From contig CAZHPV010000044.1 of NCBI GenBank assembly GCA_964534845.1, forward strand, positions 1 to 21,479: 21,479 nt of DNA, given 5' to 3'. Origin of the DNA: CALCKU01 sp964534845. Lineage in GTDB: Bacteria; Pseudomonadota; Alphaproteobacteria; Caulobacterales; Maricaulaceae. Shown piece by piece: positions 14,915 through 21,479 of this stretch; within the stretch, counting starts at the first letter, position 1; every line of letters starts with the position of its first letter. The position numbers were made by a program, and so were the translations under genes. The notes under the pieces are model-generated. The model had not been told where the DNA came from. It searched no databases and was given only the letters and a program-made list of their open reading frames with translations.

Positions 14915-17515
14915 TTATCCGCGTGTTTTGGTTGCAATTTCCAAGACATTTCTCGAAGGTTTTGCTGCAATAATAAGGGCTAATTCTTGTCGGATTAAAG
15001 CTTGACGGTCTTTGTCTAGTTTACGCCAAATTTCATATAAGCCCAAAAGCCGGGCGGCAATTTGCGGATTTCGACTATCCATATCGAGAACCTGTTCTGT
15101 GAAAAACCTATAGCCTTCGCCGTCTATACGGTGAAAAAGAACAGGATTAGACATGGCAAAACTGCCCAATAGGGCGCGAACGCGGTTGGGGTTTCTGGGG
15201 TCATAAGCCGGGTGCCGGGTTAGGGTTTTAAGGGCGGATATGTTGCGGCCATGGGCACGCGAAGCCTGAACGGCAAACCACTTATCAATCACAAGCGGGT
15301 TTGATTTCCATTTTTCGTAAAATTCATCAATGGATTTATCGACACGCTTTCCGCCAAGACGCGTCAATGTCATAAGCGCACTGATTTCGTCGGTCATGTT
15401 CTTCGCCGATTTGAATTGTGAGAGCGCTAGCGGGGCGGCTTGGGCCTCAAGGCCAGCGCCCAAGAGGCCAAGCGACTTGTTTTTCAAAGCTCTGCGCCCA
15501 GCGGCTTTCGCGCCCGGATCAAAAGGGGCGGGGGTGTTTAATTTGTGATAACAAGCCAGGAGATCACCGCTCAGGCCGTCACAAATAGCCCTGTTCAGCC
15601 ATTGTCCTGAAAGATGCACGGCTATGGGGTCAGAATTATCAAGCACCTGAGTGATTTCTGTGGATGTCGGAATCGTTAAAGCCAGAGCCTTGAAATTGGC
15701 ATTAAAGGCTTCATCGGACAGGGTAGATTTCAAGGCCCTAATATACCCTTTTAAAGCCTTATTGGGCGCGGGCATTTTACCGTTTTCGATGGATTTGGCC
15801 ATGTTCGCCAAGAGATCTCGGGCAAGGCTTTGCCCGGCTTCCCAGCGATTAAACGCATTGGGATCAGACCTCATGAGACGCAAATTATCCGCCATATTGG
15901 CTTTTTGTTTCAAGATAATGGGCGCAGAGAAGTCCTGTAGGATTGATAGGCTTGAGCCCTCGCCCAGTTCTGGAATATCAAAGCTGAGGGATTTGTCTTT
16001 AAGCAGGGAGAGCTTTGGCTCGGTCTTGGCACCGTCCTCGCCAATGATTTGCCAGCGTAAAGGGATAATCTGGGGCCGCTTTCTAGTCTGCCCGGGGGTT
16101 GGCTTTGTTGTCTGATTGAGTGTTATATGTGAGCCAGTTCCCGTTTTTGACGGGGCTTTTGAGACACTGACAATAGGTGTGCCGGCCTGTTCATACCAGC
16201 GCATGAATTGCGATAAGTCTTGACCTGCGCTCTCCTCAAAACAGGACAGGAATTGTTCGACAGTGGCGGCCGTGCCGTCCAGTGTGTCAAAATAATGATC
16301 GCAGCCTTTTCGAAAAGCTTCTGGGCCTAGAATAATTTTAAGCATTCGAATTAGCTCTGCACCCTTTTCATAAATGGTTGCCGTATAGAAATTATCTATT
16401 TTTTGATAAGATGCGGGCCGGACGGGATGGGCAAGCGGGCCCCCGTCTTCGGGGAATTGCCGCCCGCGCAAGGCTTTCACATCCTTGATACGCTGTACGG
16501 CGGCCCCGCGCTGATCGGCTGAAAACTCTTGATCTCTAAATACGGTAAAGCCTTCTTTTAGGCATAGCTGAAACCAGTCCCGACAGGTAATCCGGTTGCC
16601 GGTCCAGTTGTGGAAATATTCATGGGCGACAACGGACTCAATACGCTCGAAGTTCATATCTGTCGCGCTTTCACCATCAGCGAGTAAAAGCGCCGAGTTG
16701 AAAATATTCAAACCCTTATTTTCCATCGCGCCAAAATTAAAATCTCGAACAGCAACGATCATGAAGCGGTCAAGATCATATTCACGCCCGTAAACGTCCT
16801 CATCCCATTTCATGGACCGTTTTAAACTATCCATCGCATAGGCCGCGCGGGGCGCAGCCCCTTTATCCACATAGATTGTCAAGGGGATGTCCCGCCCGCT
16901 CATCGTTGTAAAACGATCCTGTAAAATATCAAAATCACCCGCAACAAGGGCAAAAAGATAGCACGGCTTGGGAAAGGGGTCCTCCCAGACCGCGTAATGG
17001 CGATTATTTGGCAATTCGCCGCTCTCGATCATATTGCCATTTGCAAGGAGGTATGGAAAAGCGCGCGGCGCATTTATACGTACTTTGAAAAGGGACAGAG
17101 CGTCCGGCCTGTCAAGATAATAGGTCATGCGCCGAAAGCCTTCGGCCTCGCACTGCGTACAAAACCGTCCGCCTGAAACATAAAGCCCCATAAGGGTTGA
17201 ATTGTCTTTGGGGTTGCAAAGGGTTTCGATTTCCAATGTGCAGTTTTGCGGCAGGTTCTCTAATATGAGATGGGTCTGGGTTAGGCGGTATTGGCTGCGC
17301 GTTAAAGCCTTTCCGTCGAGTGTGACGGATTTTAGTTCTATGTCATTGCCGTCTAGTTTGAGCGGGCCGTCAGCCACGCGCGTTAGCGTCAATGTTGAGC
17401 GTATCTTTGTCGCGGTTTCAGAGAGATCAAAATCTAAAAAAACTGAATTGATTTTGAAATTCGGCGGAACATAATCTTCCAGACGGGTCACTTTAGGGGC
17501 AGTTTCAGTACGCAT
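14915..17515 (-). CDS. pepN: Aminopeptidase N (M1 family zinc metallopeptidase)
   Basis: PepN removes N-terminal amino acids from peptides in the cytoplasm, finishing the degradation begun by ATP-dependent proteases. The 866 residues are close to the E. coli length of about 870. The substrate-binding GAMEN motif (262-266) and the zinc site HEYFH (298-302) with the third ligand Glu321 in LKEGF are intact. C-terminal domains of the DUF3458 type follow. The ATG at 17515 has GGAG five bases upstream. It lies 100 bases downstream of hslV in the same direction, so it may share that transcript. This fits peptide recycling downstream of HslV. Confidence 0.96.
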   Translation of the reverse strand: MRTETAPKVTRLEDYVPPNFKINSVFLDFDLSETATKIRSTLTLTRVADGPLKLDGNDIELKSVTLDGKALTRSQYRLTQTHLILENLPQNCTLEIETLCNPKDNSTLMGLYVSGGRFCTQCEAEGFRRMTYYLDRPDALSLFKVRINAPRAFPYLLANGNMIESGELPNNRHYAVWEDPFPKPCYLFALVAGDFDILQDRFTTMSGRDIPLTIYVDKGAAPRAAYAMDSLKRSMKWDEDVYGREYDLDRFMIVAVRDFNFGAMENKGLNIFNSALLLADGESATDMNFERIESVVAHEYFHNWTGNRITCRDWFQLCLKEGFTVFRDQEFSADQRGAAVQRIKDVKALRGRQFPEDGGPLAHPVRPASYQKIDNFYTATIYEKGAELIRMLKIILGPEAFRKGCDHYFDTLDGTAATVEQFLSCFEESAGQDLSQFMRWYEQAGTPIVSVSKAPSKTGTGSHITLNQTTKPTPGQTRKRPQIIPLRWQIIGEDGAKTEPKLSLLKDKSLSFDIPELGEGSSLSILQDFSAPIILKQKANMADNLRLMRSDPNAFNRWEAGQSLARDLLANMAKSIENGKMPAPNKALKGYIRALKSTLSDEAFNANFKALALTIPTSTEITQVLDNSDPIAVHLSGQWLNRAICDGLSGDLLACYHKLNTPAPFDPGAKAAGRRALKNKSLGLLGAGLEAQAAPLALSQFKSAKNMTDEISALMTLTRLGGKRVDKSIDEFYEKWKSNPLVIDKWFAVQASRAHGRNISALKTLTRHPAYDPRNPNRVRALLGSFAMSNPVLFHRIDGEGYRFFTEQVLDMDSRNPQIAARLLGLYEIWRKLDKDRQALIRQELALIIAAKPSRNVLEIATKTRG

Positions 17516-17615
17516 AAGGGCTCCGCTTTCCGCATTTGGGCGATAAATTCAATCGAGAGGCTTTGGGCTTTATAGAGGCCAAGCGGTTCAAAAAACAGTG
17601 GAAAAGAAAAGAGCG

Positions 17616-18197
17616 TCAGGATTTTTTTGAAGATGTTTTCAAGCTCTCAACCGTTAGATTGCCATTGGTAAAAACACAAATACGGTCGGCGATCGCCATG
17701 GCTTTGCGGGCCAGAACTTCGGCATCGTCTTCATATTCATCCATAGCGAGGGCTGCCGAGAGCGCGTAATTACCGCCTGAACCAATCGCCGTTATGCCGC
17801 CGTCAGGTTCGACAACATCACCGTTCCCTGTAAGCACATAGGTTTCGTTCTTATCCGCGACAATCATCATAGCCTGCAATTGACGCAAATATTTATCTGT
17901 GCGCCAATCTTTGGCCAGTTCGACACAGGCGCGTGCGAGCTGCGTGGGGTGTTGTTCCAATTTGGCCTCTAGCCTCTCAAGCAAAGCAAAGGCATCTGCT
18001 GTTGCGCCTGCAAACCCCGTTATCACGGACCCGCCGGCCAATGTTCGTACTTTGCGGGCATTGCCTTTCATTACCGTATTGCCGGCGCTGACTTGCCCGT
18101 CCCCAACCACGACGACTTTGCCGTTTTTGCGAACAGTTAATATTGTAGTTCCGCGCCATTGGCTGGCGTCTGCGTAGTCATATTGAGGGGTATTCAT
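17616..18197 (-). CDS. hslV: HslV (ClpQ) proteasome-like peptidase subunit
   Basis: HslV forms the dodecameric threonine protease that works with the HslU (ClpY) unfoldase. The protein starts MNTPQYDYADASQWRG, and removal of this 16-residue propeptide would expose the catalytic Thr17 in TTILTVRKNG. GDGQVSAGNTVMK, the GFAG-T-DAF stretch and GSGGNYALSAALA are family signatures. The length is 193 residues. The frame is open further upstream to 18335, but that part overlaps the DUF1244 gene and is not homologous. The ATG at 18197 has GGAG eight bases upstream. No hslU follows; the next gene is pepN, and the partner must lie elsewhere. It starts 13 bases after the DUF1244 gene and is probably in one operon with it. 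Confidence 0.95.
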   Translation of the reverse strand: MNTPQYDYADASQWRGTTILTVRKNGKVVVVGDGQVSAGNTVMKGNARKVRTLAGGSVITGFAGATADAFALLERLEAKLEQHPTQLARACVELAKDWRTDKYLRQLQAMMIVADKNETYVLTGNGDVVEPDGGITAIGSGGNYALSAALAMDEYEDDAEVLARKAMAIADRICVFTNGNLTVESLKTSSKKS

Positions 18198-18210
18198 ATA
18201 TCGGCTCCGT

Positions 18211-18525
18211 TTAACACTTACTACGGGCTTCAAAGGCGGCGAGTTGTTCGGGTGTTGCTTTGGGCTGGTAAGCGGCTTTCCAATCACTATAGGCCATGCC
18301 GTACACTCTTTTTTGAGCCATATCCAAGTCAACATCTAGCCCGGCTTCTTCGCCAGCAGACTTATACCATTTATAGAGGCAATTGCGACAAAACCCGGCC
18401 AGTATCATCAGGTCTATGTTTTGCACCTCTTTATTTTCGTCGAGATGTTTTAACAGCTTGCGAAATGTTGCGGCGTCCAGCGCGTCTTGCTGGGCGGTTG
18501 TGAGTGTCTTTTCTGTGTCAGACAT
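18211..18525 (-). CDS. DUF1244-family small protein
   Basis: The 104-residue protein carries the family core VQNIDLMILAGFCRNCLYKWY (about 34-54), with a CxxC pair, and RVYGMAYSDWKAAYQ further on. The family is mostly proteobacterial, helical and of unknown function. The CxxC could bind a metal or be redox-active, but this is inference. A third cysteine is the last residue. The gene sits between the Trm112-like gene (22 bases upstream) and hslV (13 bases downstream), so it is almost certainly co-transcribed with them. That hints at a role in protein quality control or translation. Confidence 0.88.
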   Translation of the reverse strand: MSDTEKTLTTAQQDALDAATFRKLLKHLDENKEVQNIDLMILAGFCRNCLYKWYKSAGEEAGLDVDLDMAQKRVYGMAYSDWKAAYQPKATPEQLAAFEARSKC

Positions 18526-18547
18526 ATCTAAGCTCTTTCATCAGTGG

Positions 18548-18790
18548 TTAGAGTTTGCGGGCTTCGTCAACCAGCATAATTGGCACGCCCTCGCGTACCG
18601 GATAGGCCAGTTTTGCTTTTTTCGATATAAGCTCGCCTGCCTCTCTATCATATGTCAGGGGGCTGCGTGTTTTCGGGCAGACGAGAACGCCGAGCAATTT
18701 AGGATCAATGTCCGGGCCGGGATCGGCTTGTTTTTTTGGGCTTTTCTCTTTGGCCGCTTTAGCGGAAGATTTTTTCGGAGGCTTTGTCAT
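18548..18790 (-). CDS. Trm112-like small protein (UPF0434)
   Basis: The C-terminal 50 residues form the Trm112/UPF0434 fold, seen in LLGVLVCPKTRSPLTYD and ISKKAKLAYPVREGVPIML. In eukaryotes and archaea Trm112 activates methyltransferases that modify tRNA, rRNA or release factors. The bacterial role is uncertain. Only one cysteine is present, as in other alphaproteobacterial members, so a zinc knuckle is unlikely. The first ~25 residues are a lysine-rich tail (8 Lys in the first 20) beyond the usual family start. It lies 24 bases after the LON-domain gene and 22 before the DUF1244 gene. Confidence 0.87.
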   Translation of the reverse strand: MTKPPKKSSAKAAKEKSPKKQADPGPDIDPKLLGVLVCPKTRSPLTYDREAGELISKKAKLAYPVREGVPIMLVDEARKL

Positions 18791-18814
18791 ATTGGAAGGG
18801 CAATCATTTGGTCT

Positions 18815-19555
18815 TTATTGTAAGGGCCTTTGCGGGTTGCTATCCTGATCGCTATTGTGTCTATCGCCGGGATTTGTGGCGTAAAGATGCATCAGCCCAA
18901 TAAGCAGACGTCGGCGCTCATCACTACCCAGAGCTTCGAGCAGGGATTGCTTATCGGCGGGTTTAAAAGGGCTTATCATCGCCGCCTGATCTACAAGATT
19001 AGCCATTGGAATTTCTGCCAAGGATTTCCAGTCCACCTTTACACCCAAGGCTTTTGCGAAACTTTTCATCGCCAAGGTCAAGGCGGCGCGGTCATTATTC
19101 GAACCCCCGGACAAGGCGCTTGGCATATGTTTTCCAGTATGGCAGGCGGCGTCTTCCTCAAAGCCTTCAAAGCTGACCCGCGCACATCTATAAGGGGTTT
19201 TAGCCGTGACATCTTCCAGATAGTGGAAGCGTTTTAAGCCCTTAAGGACGATAAGGTAACGCCCGTCCTCGGTTTCCGAAAATTGTATTATGCGTCCTAA
19301 ACCGCCAATTTTGACGAGACCGGGTTGCCCAGAAGATATGTTAGTTTCCTCCTTCGCCTGGGGATTGTCAGCCAATTGTATCATGCCAATCAGACGGTCA
19401 GACTTTAGGGCGTCATCAATCATATTCAGATAGCGCGGCTCGAAAATATTGAGCGGTAAATCACATGCGGGCAGCAATACGGTTCCGTTGAGCGGAAATA
19501 TCGGAATGATTTCCGGATTCGTGCGTTTAGTCAGTGATTTATAATGGGTGCTCAT
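18815..19555 (-). CDS. LON N-terminal (substrate-binding) domain protein
   Basis: The protein consists of the LON substrate-binding domain without the ATPase or protease parts of Lon. IPIFPLNGTVLLP (about 17-29) followed by LPLNIFEPRYLNMIDDAL (33-50) is the family signature, and GGLGRI and YLIVLKGLKRF continue it. Such stand-alone proteins are common in Alphaproteobacteria. They are suspected of binding unfolded or modified proteins, without proof. I chose the ATG at 19555 (246 residues) because family members begin about this far before IPVFPL. A TTG at 19585 would overlap the cnoX stop and add ten unconserved residues. It is directly downstream of cnoX, a recurring pairing that suggests a shared role. 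Confidence 0.9.
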   Translation of the reverse strand: MSTHYKSLTKRTNPEIIPIFPLNGTVLLPACDLPLNIFEPRYLNMIDDALKSDRLIGMIQLADNPQAKEETNISSGQPGLVKIGGLGRIIQFSETEDGRYLIVLKGLKRFHYLEDVTAKTPYRCARVSFEGFEEDAACHTGKHMPSALSGGSNNDRAALTLAMKSFAKALGVKVDWKSLAEIPMANLVDQAAMISPFKPADKQSLLEALGSDERRRLLIGLMHLYATNPGDRHNSDQDSNPQRPLQ

Positions 19556-19577
19556 TCGGTGATAACCATAGCCCCCT

Positions 19578-20468
19578 TCACGCAAATAATATGGAAGAGA
19601 GTGCGCGGCGGCCCTCTATAGAAACGGGTGATTCATTGCCTTCAGCTTCGAAAATCGTCAGCAGGAAAAGTCTGGCCGCTTCGTCCTTATATTGGCGGTT
19701 TTTACCTATTGAATAAAGCAAATGCTCAACGGCCTTGGCGTTCTCGCCCTGACCGGCTAGCGCCTTGGCTAGCTCAAGACGGGCATCAAGATCATCTGGC
19801 TTGTCTTTAACGGCTTTAAACAGGCCTTCTGTAACATCGGGCTCAGGTGCGGCTTCTTTTAAATCAAGGCTTGCCCGAATGGCGGCTATTTCGGGGTGAT
19901 CTTCTATTGTCTTACTTGCGCTGGCTATCAGGTCCGCGGCGCCTTGCATATTGCCGCTGTCAATATAGGCCCGCGCTAGTCCAGATAAGGCTTCGGGGTT
20001 TTCGCCGTCCAGCTGCAGCGCTTGTGCGAAATCCTGCGCGGCGCCGCCCGGGTCACCAATCGCCAGACTGTCTTTGGCTCTGGCGACTAATTTTACGGCC
20101 TCTTCAGCGGGGTCGGTTTCGCCGGTTAGCCGTGAGATGAACTTGCTGAGCTCTGATTCAGGCTGGCCGCCCATAAAGCCGTCAACAGGCTGTCCGTCTT
20201 TAAAGGCAAATACGGCAGGGATGGATTTGACACCTAATTGCCCGGCAACAGCCGGATTATCATCAATATTGATTTTTACCAGTTTGACCTTGCCATTTTG
20301 GGCTTTTACGACGCGCTCCAGCGCGGGTATTAATTGTTTACACGGGCCGCACCACGGCGCCCAGAAATCGACAATAACGGGGACGGTTTTAGAGCTTTCA
20401 ATAACGTCGTCCATAAAGCCCGTATCCGAGCCGTTTACAATGATCTCTGTAGATGTGTCGTCTAGCAT
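19578..20468 (-). CDS. cnoX: CnoX/YbbN chaperedoxin (thioredoxin plus TPR domains)
   Basis: CnoX protects proteins under oxidative stress by holding unfolded clients and forming mixed disulfides, then passing them to folding chaperones. The 296 residues have a thioredoxin domain (about 8-115) with the active site WCGPC (Cys40, Cys43) and the cis-proline SIPAVFAF. Helical TPR-like repeats fill the rest (about 118-290). E. coli YbbN lacks the redox CxxC, whereas alphaproteobacterial members keep it, as here, so it should act as both reductase and holdase. The ATG at 20468 has AGG about nine bases upstream. It heads a tight series with the LON, Trm112, DUF1244 and hslV genes. A heat-shock-like promoter lies just upstream. 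Confidence 0.93.
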   Translation of the reverse strand: MLDDTSTEIIVNGSDTGFMDDVIESSKTVPVIVDFWAPWCGPCKQLIPALERVVKAQNGKVKLVKINIDDNPAVAGQLGVKSIPAVFAFKDGQPVDGFMGGQPESELSKFISRLTGETDPAEEAVKLVARAKDSLAIGDPGGAAQDFAQALQLDGENPEALSGLARAYIDSGNMQGAADLIASASKTIEDHPEIAAIRASLDLKEAAPEPDVTEGLFKAVKDKPDDLDARLELAKALAGQGENAKAVEHLLYSIGKNRQYKDEAARLFLLTIFEAEGNESPVSIEGRRALSSILFA

Positions 20469-20498
20469 AATCTTACCTGTGTTCCGTTCTATTCCTTA

Positions 20499-20527
20499 AG
20501 ATGTGACGTCTTCGCCTGTTTTACAAG
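20499..20527 (-). promoter_or_regulatory. Possible sigma-32 (heat-shock) type promoter for cnoX
   Basis: On the minus strand, CTTGTAA (20527-20521), a 15-base spacer and CACATCT (20505-20499) each come close to the heat-shock consensus CTTGAA and CCCATNT, one mismatch apiece in the core. Transcription would begin about 25 bases before the cnoX ATG. It fits the function of the genes downstream, but short matches like this also occur by chance. Confidence 0.3.
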
Positions 20528-20551
20528 AGGTCTTATTGCTTTTGGTTTAGT

Positions 20552-21103
20552 CTATTCCGAGAGGCCCAGCGTGGCACTGAGTGTTGAAAAATCCAAAATA
20601 AGCGGGTCATGGCCCGTTGCTTTAGCAAATTTAATCATATCTTCCGCTGAGATGGCCGTTGTTGCAGTGTTTTGCAAGGGGTGGAAATTCACAATAGTGT
20701 GCGTCTGCAAGCGGGCATCAATCACCAGCTTCACCACGCCTTGCGTGTCATTTATCAGGCTAAATAAGGTCACAGATCCCGGCAGAACGCCCAAATGCTC
20801 CCATAATAGCTCTGGCTTGCCAAATGAGAGCCGCTTACAGCCTAGAACTGGGTGAAGTTTATTGACCTTGATTTGCGTATCTGATTGAGCGCAAATCAGA
20901 AAAACCTGCCCCGCTTTATCTTTTAGGAACAGGTTTTTTGTATGGCCGCCCGGCATTCTGGCCTTAATCTCGGCGCTTTCTTCAACGGTAAATACCGGGG
21001 CATGCTCCTTGGTCTCAAATTTGATATTATGGGCGTTAAAGAAGGCATAAAGCGCGTCCCGGCTCGTGGGGAGAGGAGGTGCGTGGGTCGGTTGTGTTGT
21101 CAT
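20552..21103 (-). CDS. proX: Prolyl-tRNA editing deacylase (YbaK/ProX, ProXp-ala type)
   Basis: This free-standing editing enzyme removes alanine wrongly attached to tRNA-Pro, backing up prolyl-tRNA synthetases that lack an editing domain. The 183 residues contain VFTVEES (37-43), the catalytic-lysine segment TKNLFLKDK (Lys56), KRLSFGKPELL, GSVTLFSLIND and the ending NFHPLQNTATTAIS, all characteristic of the ProX/PrdX group. A short proline-rich N-terminus precedes the domain. The ATG at 21103 has GAAAG about five bases upstream. It lies 83 bases upstream of cnoX on the same strand and may be transcribed separately. It should not be confused with the glycine-betaine binding protein also called ProX. 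Confidence 0.92.
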   Translation of the reverse strand: MTTQPTHAPPLPTSRDALYAFFNAHNIKFETKEHAPVFTVEESAEIKARMPGGHTKNLFLKDKAGQVFLICAQSDTQIKVNKLHPVLGCKRLSFGKPELLWEHLGVLPGSVTLFSLINDTQGVVKLVIDARLQTHTIVNFHPLQNTATTAISAEDMIKFAKATGHDPLILDFSTLSATLGLSE

Positions 21104-21427
21104 AATCTTTCACTCTATTTGGGCTCTTTAACGCAGGGATATCGGCTGGTTTTTTCGCCAGAGCTTTATTTTAAAGCTTATCCCGAAGCCTATAAACTGA
21201 CGGGTTAATCTTAGCATGAATATAGGCGGCAGTGAAATCTATTTATGTGGCGATATTGCAATTACGGGGAATACTAAGTGGTATAAAGCCTCGGTCGTCG
21301 GGCGATATTGACGTACGGAGTGTGTTTAAGTTTTTTGGTTTCAGCGCTTGATCTTTTCTTGGCTTTGGGCCATATAGCGCCTCTTCGACCATGAGACCTT
21401 TACGAGGTCTTAGATTACGTCTTTTGA
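21104..21427. other. Non-coding interval between proX and tRNA-Gly
   Basis: These 324 bases separate two divergent transcripts and hold no gene that I can support. The longest fresh frame starting at an ATG (21216) encodes only 31 residues with no known motif. A perfect 6-base inverted repeat, AGACCT (21394-21399) and AGGTCT (21405-21410), lies 17 bases before the tRNA and could be a regulatory or processing hairpin. Promoters for proX (left) and tRNA-Gly (right) are expected here, but I see no clear element. Confidence 0.4.
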
Positions 21428-21479
21428 GCGGGCGTAGCTCAGTGGTAGAGCATCACCTTGCCAAGGTGAGGGTCGTGGG
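21428..21479 (+). tRNA. tRNA-Gly(GCC), 5' part, cut by the window end
   Basis: The acceptor 5' strand GCGGGCG (21428-21434), a D arm with AGCTCAGTGGTAGAGC, and the anticodon arm TCACC-TTGCCAA-GGTGA with anticodon GCC are present. The window ends just before the T loop, so the 3' quarter is missing. It decodes GGC and GGU. Confidence 0.93.

Noticed and set aside
18198..18335. Upstream extension of the hslV frame by 46 residues
   Set aside because: It overlaps the DUF1244 gene, has no HslV homology, and the ATG at 18197 gives the expected propeptide and catalytic threonine.
21216..21311. 31-codon open frame before tRNA-Gly
   Set aside because: It is very short, has no clear ribosome site and shows no recognisable motif.
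1..21479. CRISPR arrays, insertion sequences, prophage, toxin-antitoxin or secretion islands
   Set aside because: No spaced direct repeats, transposase, integrase or phage genes were seen. The window is mostly housekeeping chromosome.

Overview
The window looks like chromosome of an alphaproteobacterium and holds no mobile element, phage or CRISPR array that I can see. The main evidence is gene content and order. The run PPSR, maf, aroE, coaE, dnaQ, then secB divergent from a Tim44-like gene (timA), mltA and an Smr gene is the conserved block beside the chromosome origin in many Alphaproteobacteria. A PleC/DivJ-like histidine kinase, a DUF1244 protein and a two-cysteine CnoX also fit this class. 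A Caulobacterales/Hyphomonadales-like marine lineage is possible, but I cannot place it more finely from sequence alone.

Layout. Bases 1-166 are very AT-rich (38 G/C in 166 by hand count) and carry a perfect DnaA-box consensus plus several near matches just upstream of the PPSR gene. This is probably the right edge of oriC. Bases 167-5092 (+) carry PPSR, maf, aroE, coaE, dnaQ and an unrecognised cysteine-rich membrane protein. Bases 5103-6338 (-) carry a small P-loop NTPase and secB. Bases 6527-9093 (+) carry timA, mltA and an Smr protein. Bases 9209-10967 hold two leucine tRNA genes pointing at each other around a CPA1 Na+/H+ antiporter gene. Bases 11093-21103 (-) form a long co-directional series. 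In transcription order it runs proX, cnoX, LON-domain protein, Trm112-like protein, DUF1244 protein, hslV, pepN, a stand-alone EAL protein and a PleC-like histidine kinase. A tRNA-Gly(GCC) gene begins at 21428 and runs off the window.

How the genes relate. The left half is housekeeping: PPDK control, nucleotide sanitation, shikimate and CoA synthesis, replication proofreading, protein export and membrane or wall upkeep. The stretch from proX to pepN is a protein quality-control neighbourhood: tRNA proofreading, chaperedoxin, LON-domain protein, proteasome-like peptidase and aminopeptidase. The EAL and kinase pair is the most interesting accessory part, because it places a likely c-di-GMP phosphodiesterase next to a kinase of the type that controls the alphaproteobacterial cell cycle.

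No clearly novel system is evident. The best leads are the origin-like region, the EAL/kinase pair with its long disordered tail, the disulfide-type membrane protein downstream of dnaQ, hslV without hslU beside it, and the inverted tRNA-Leu pair.
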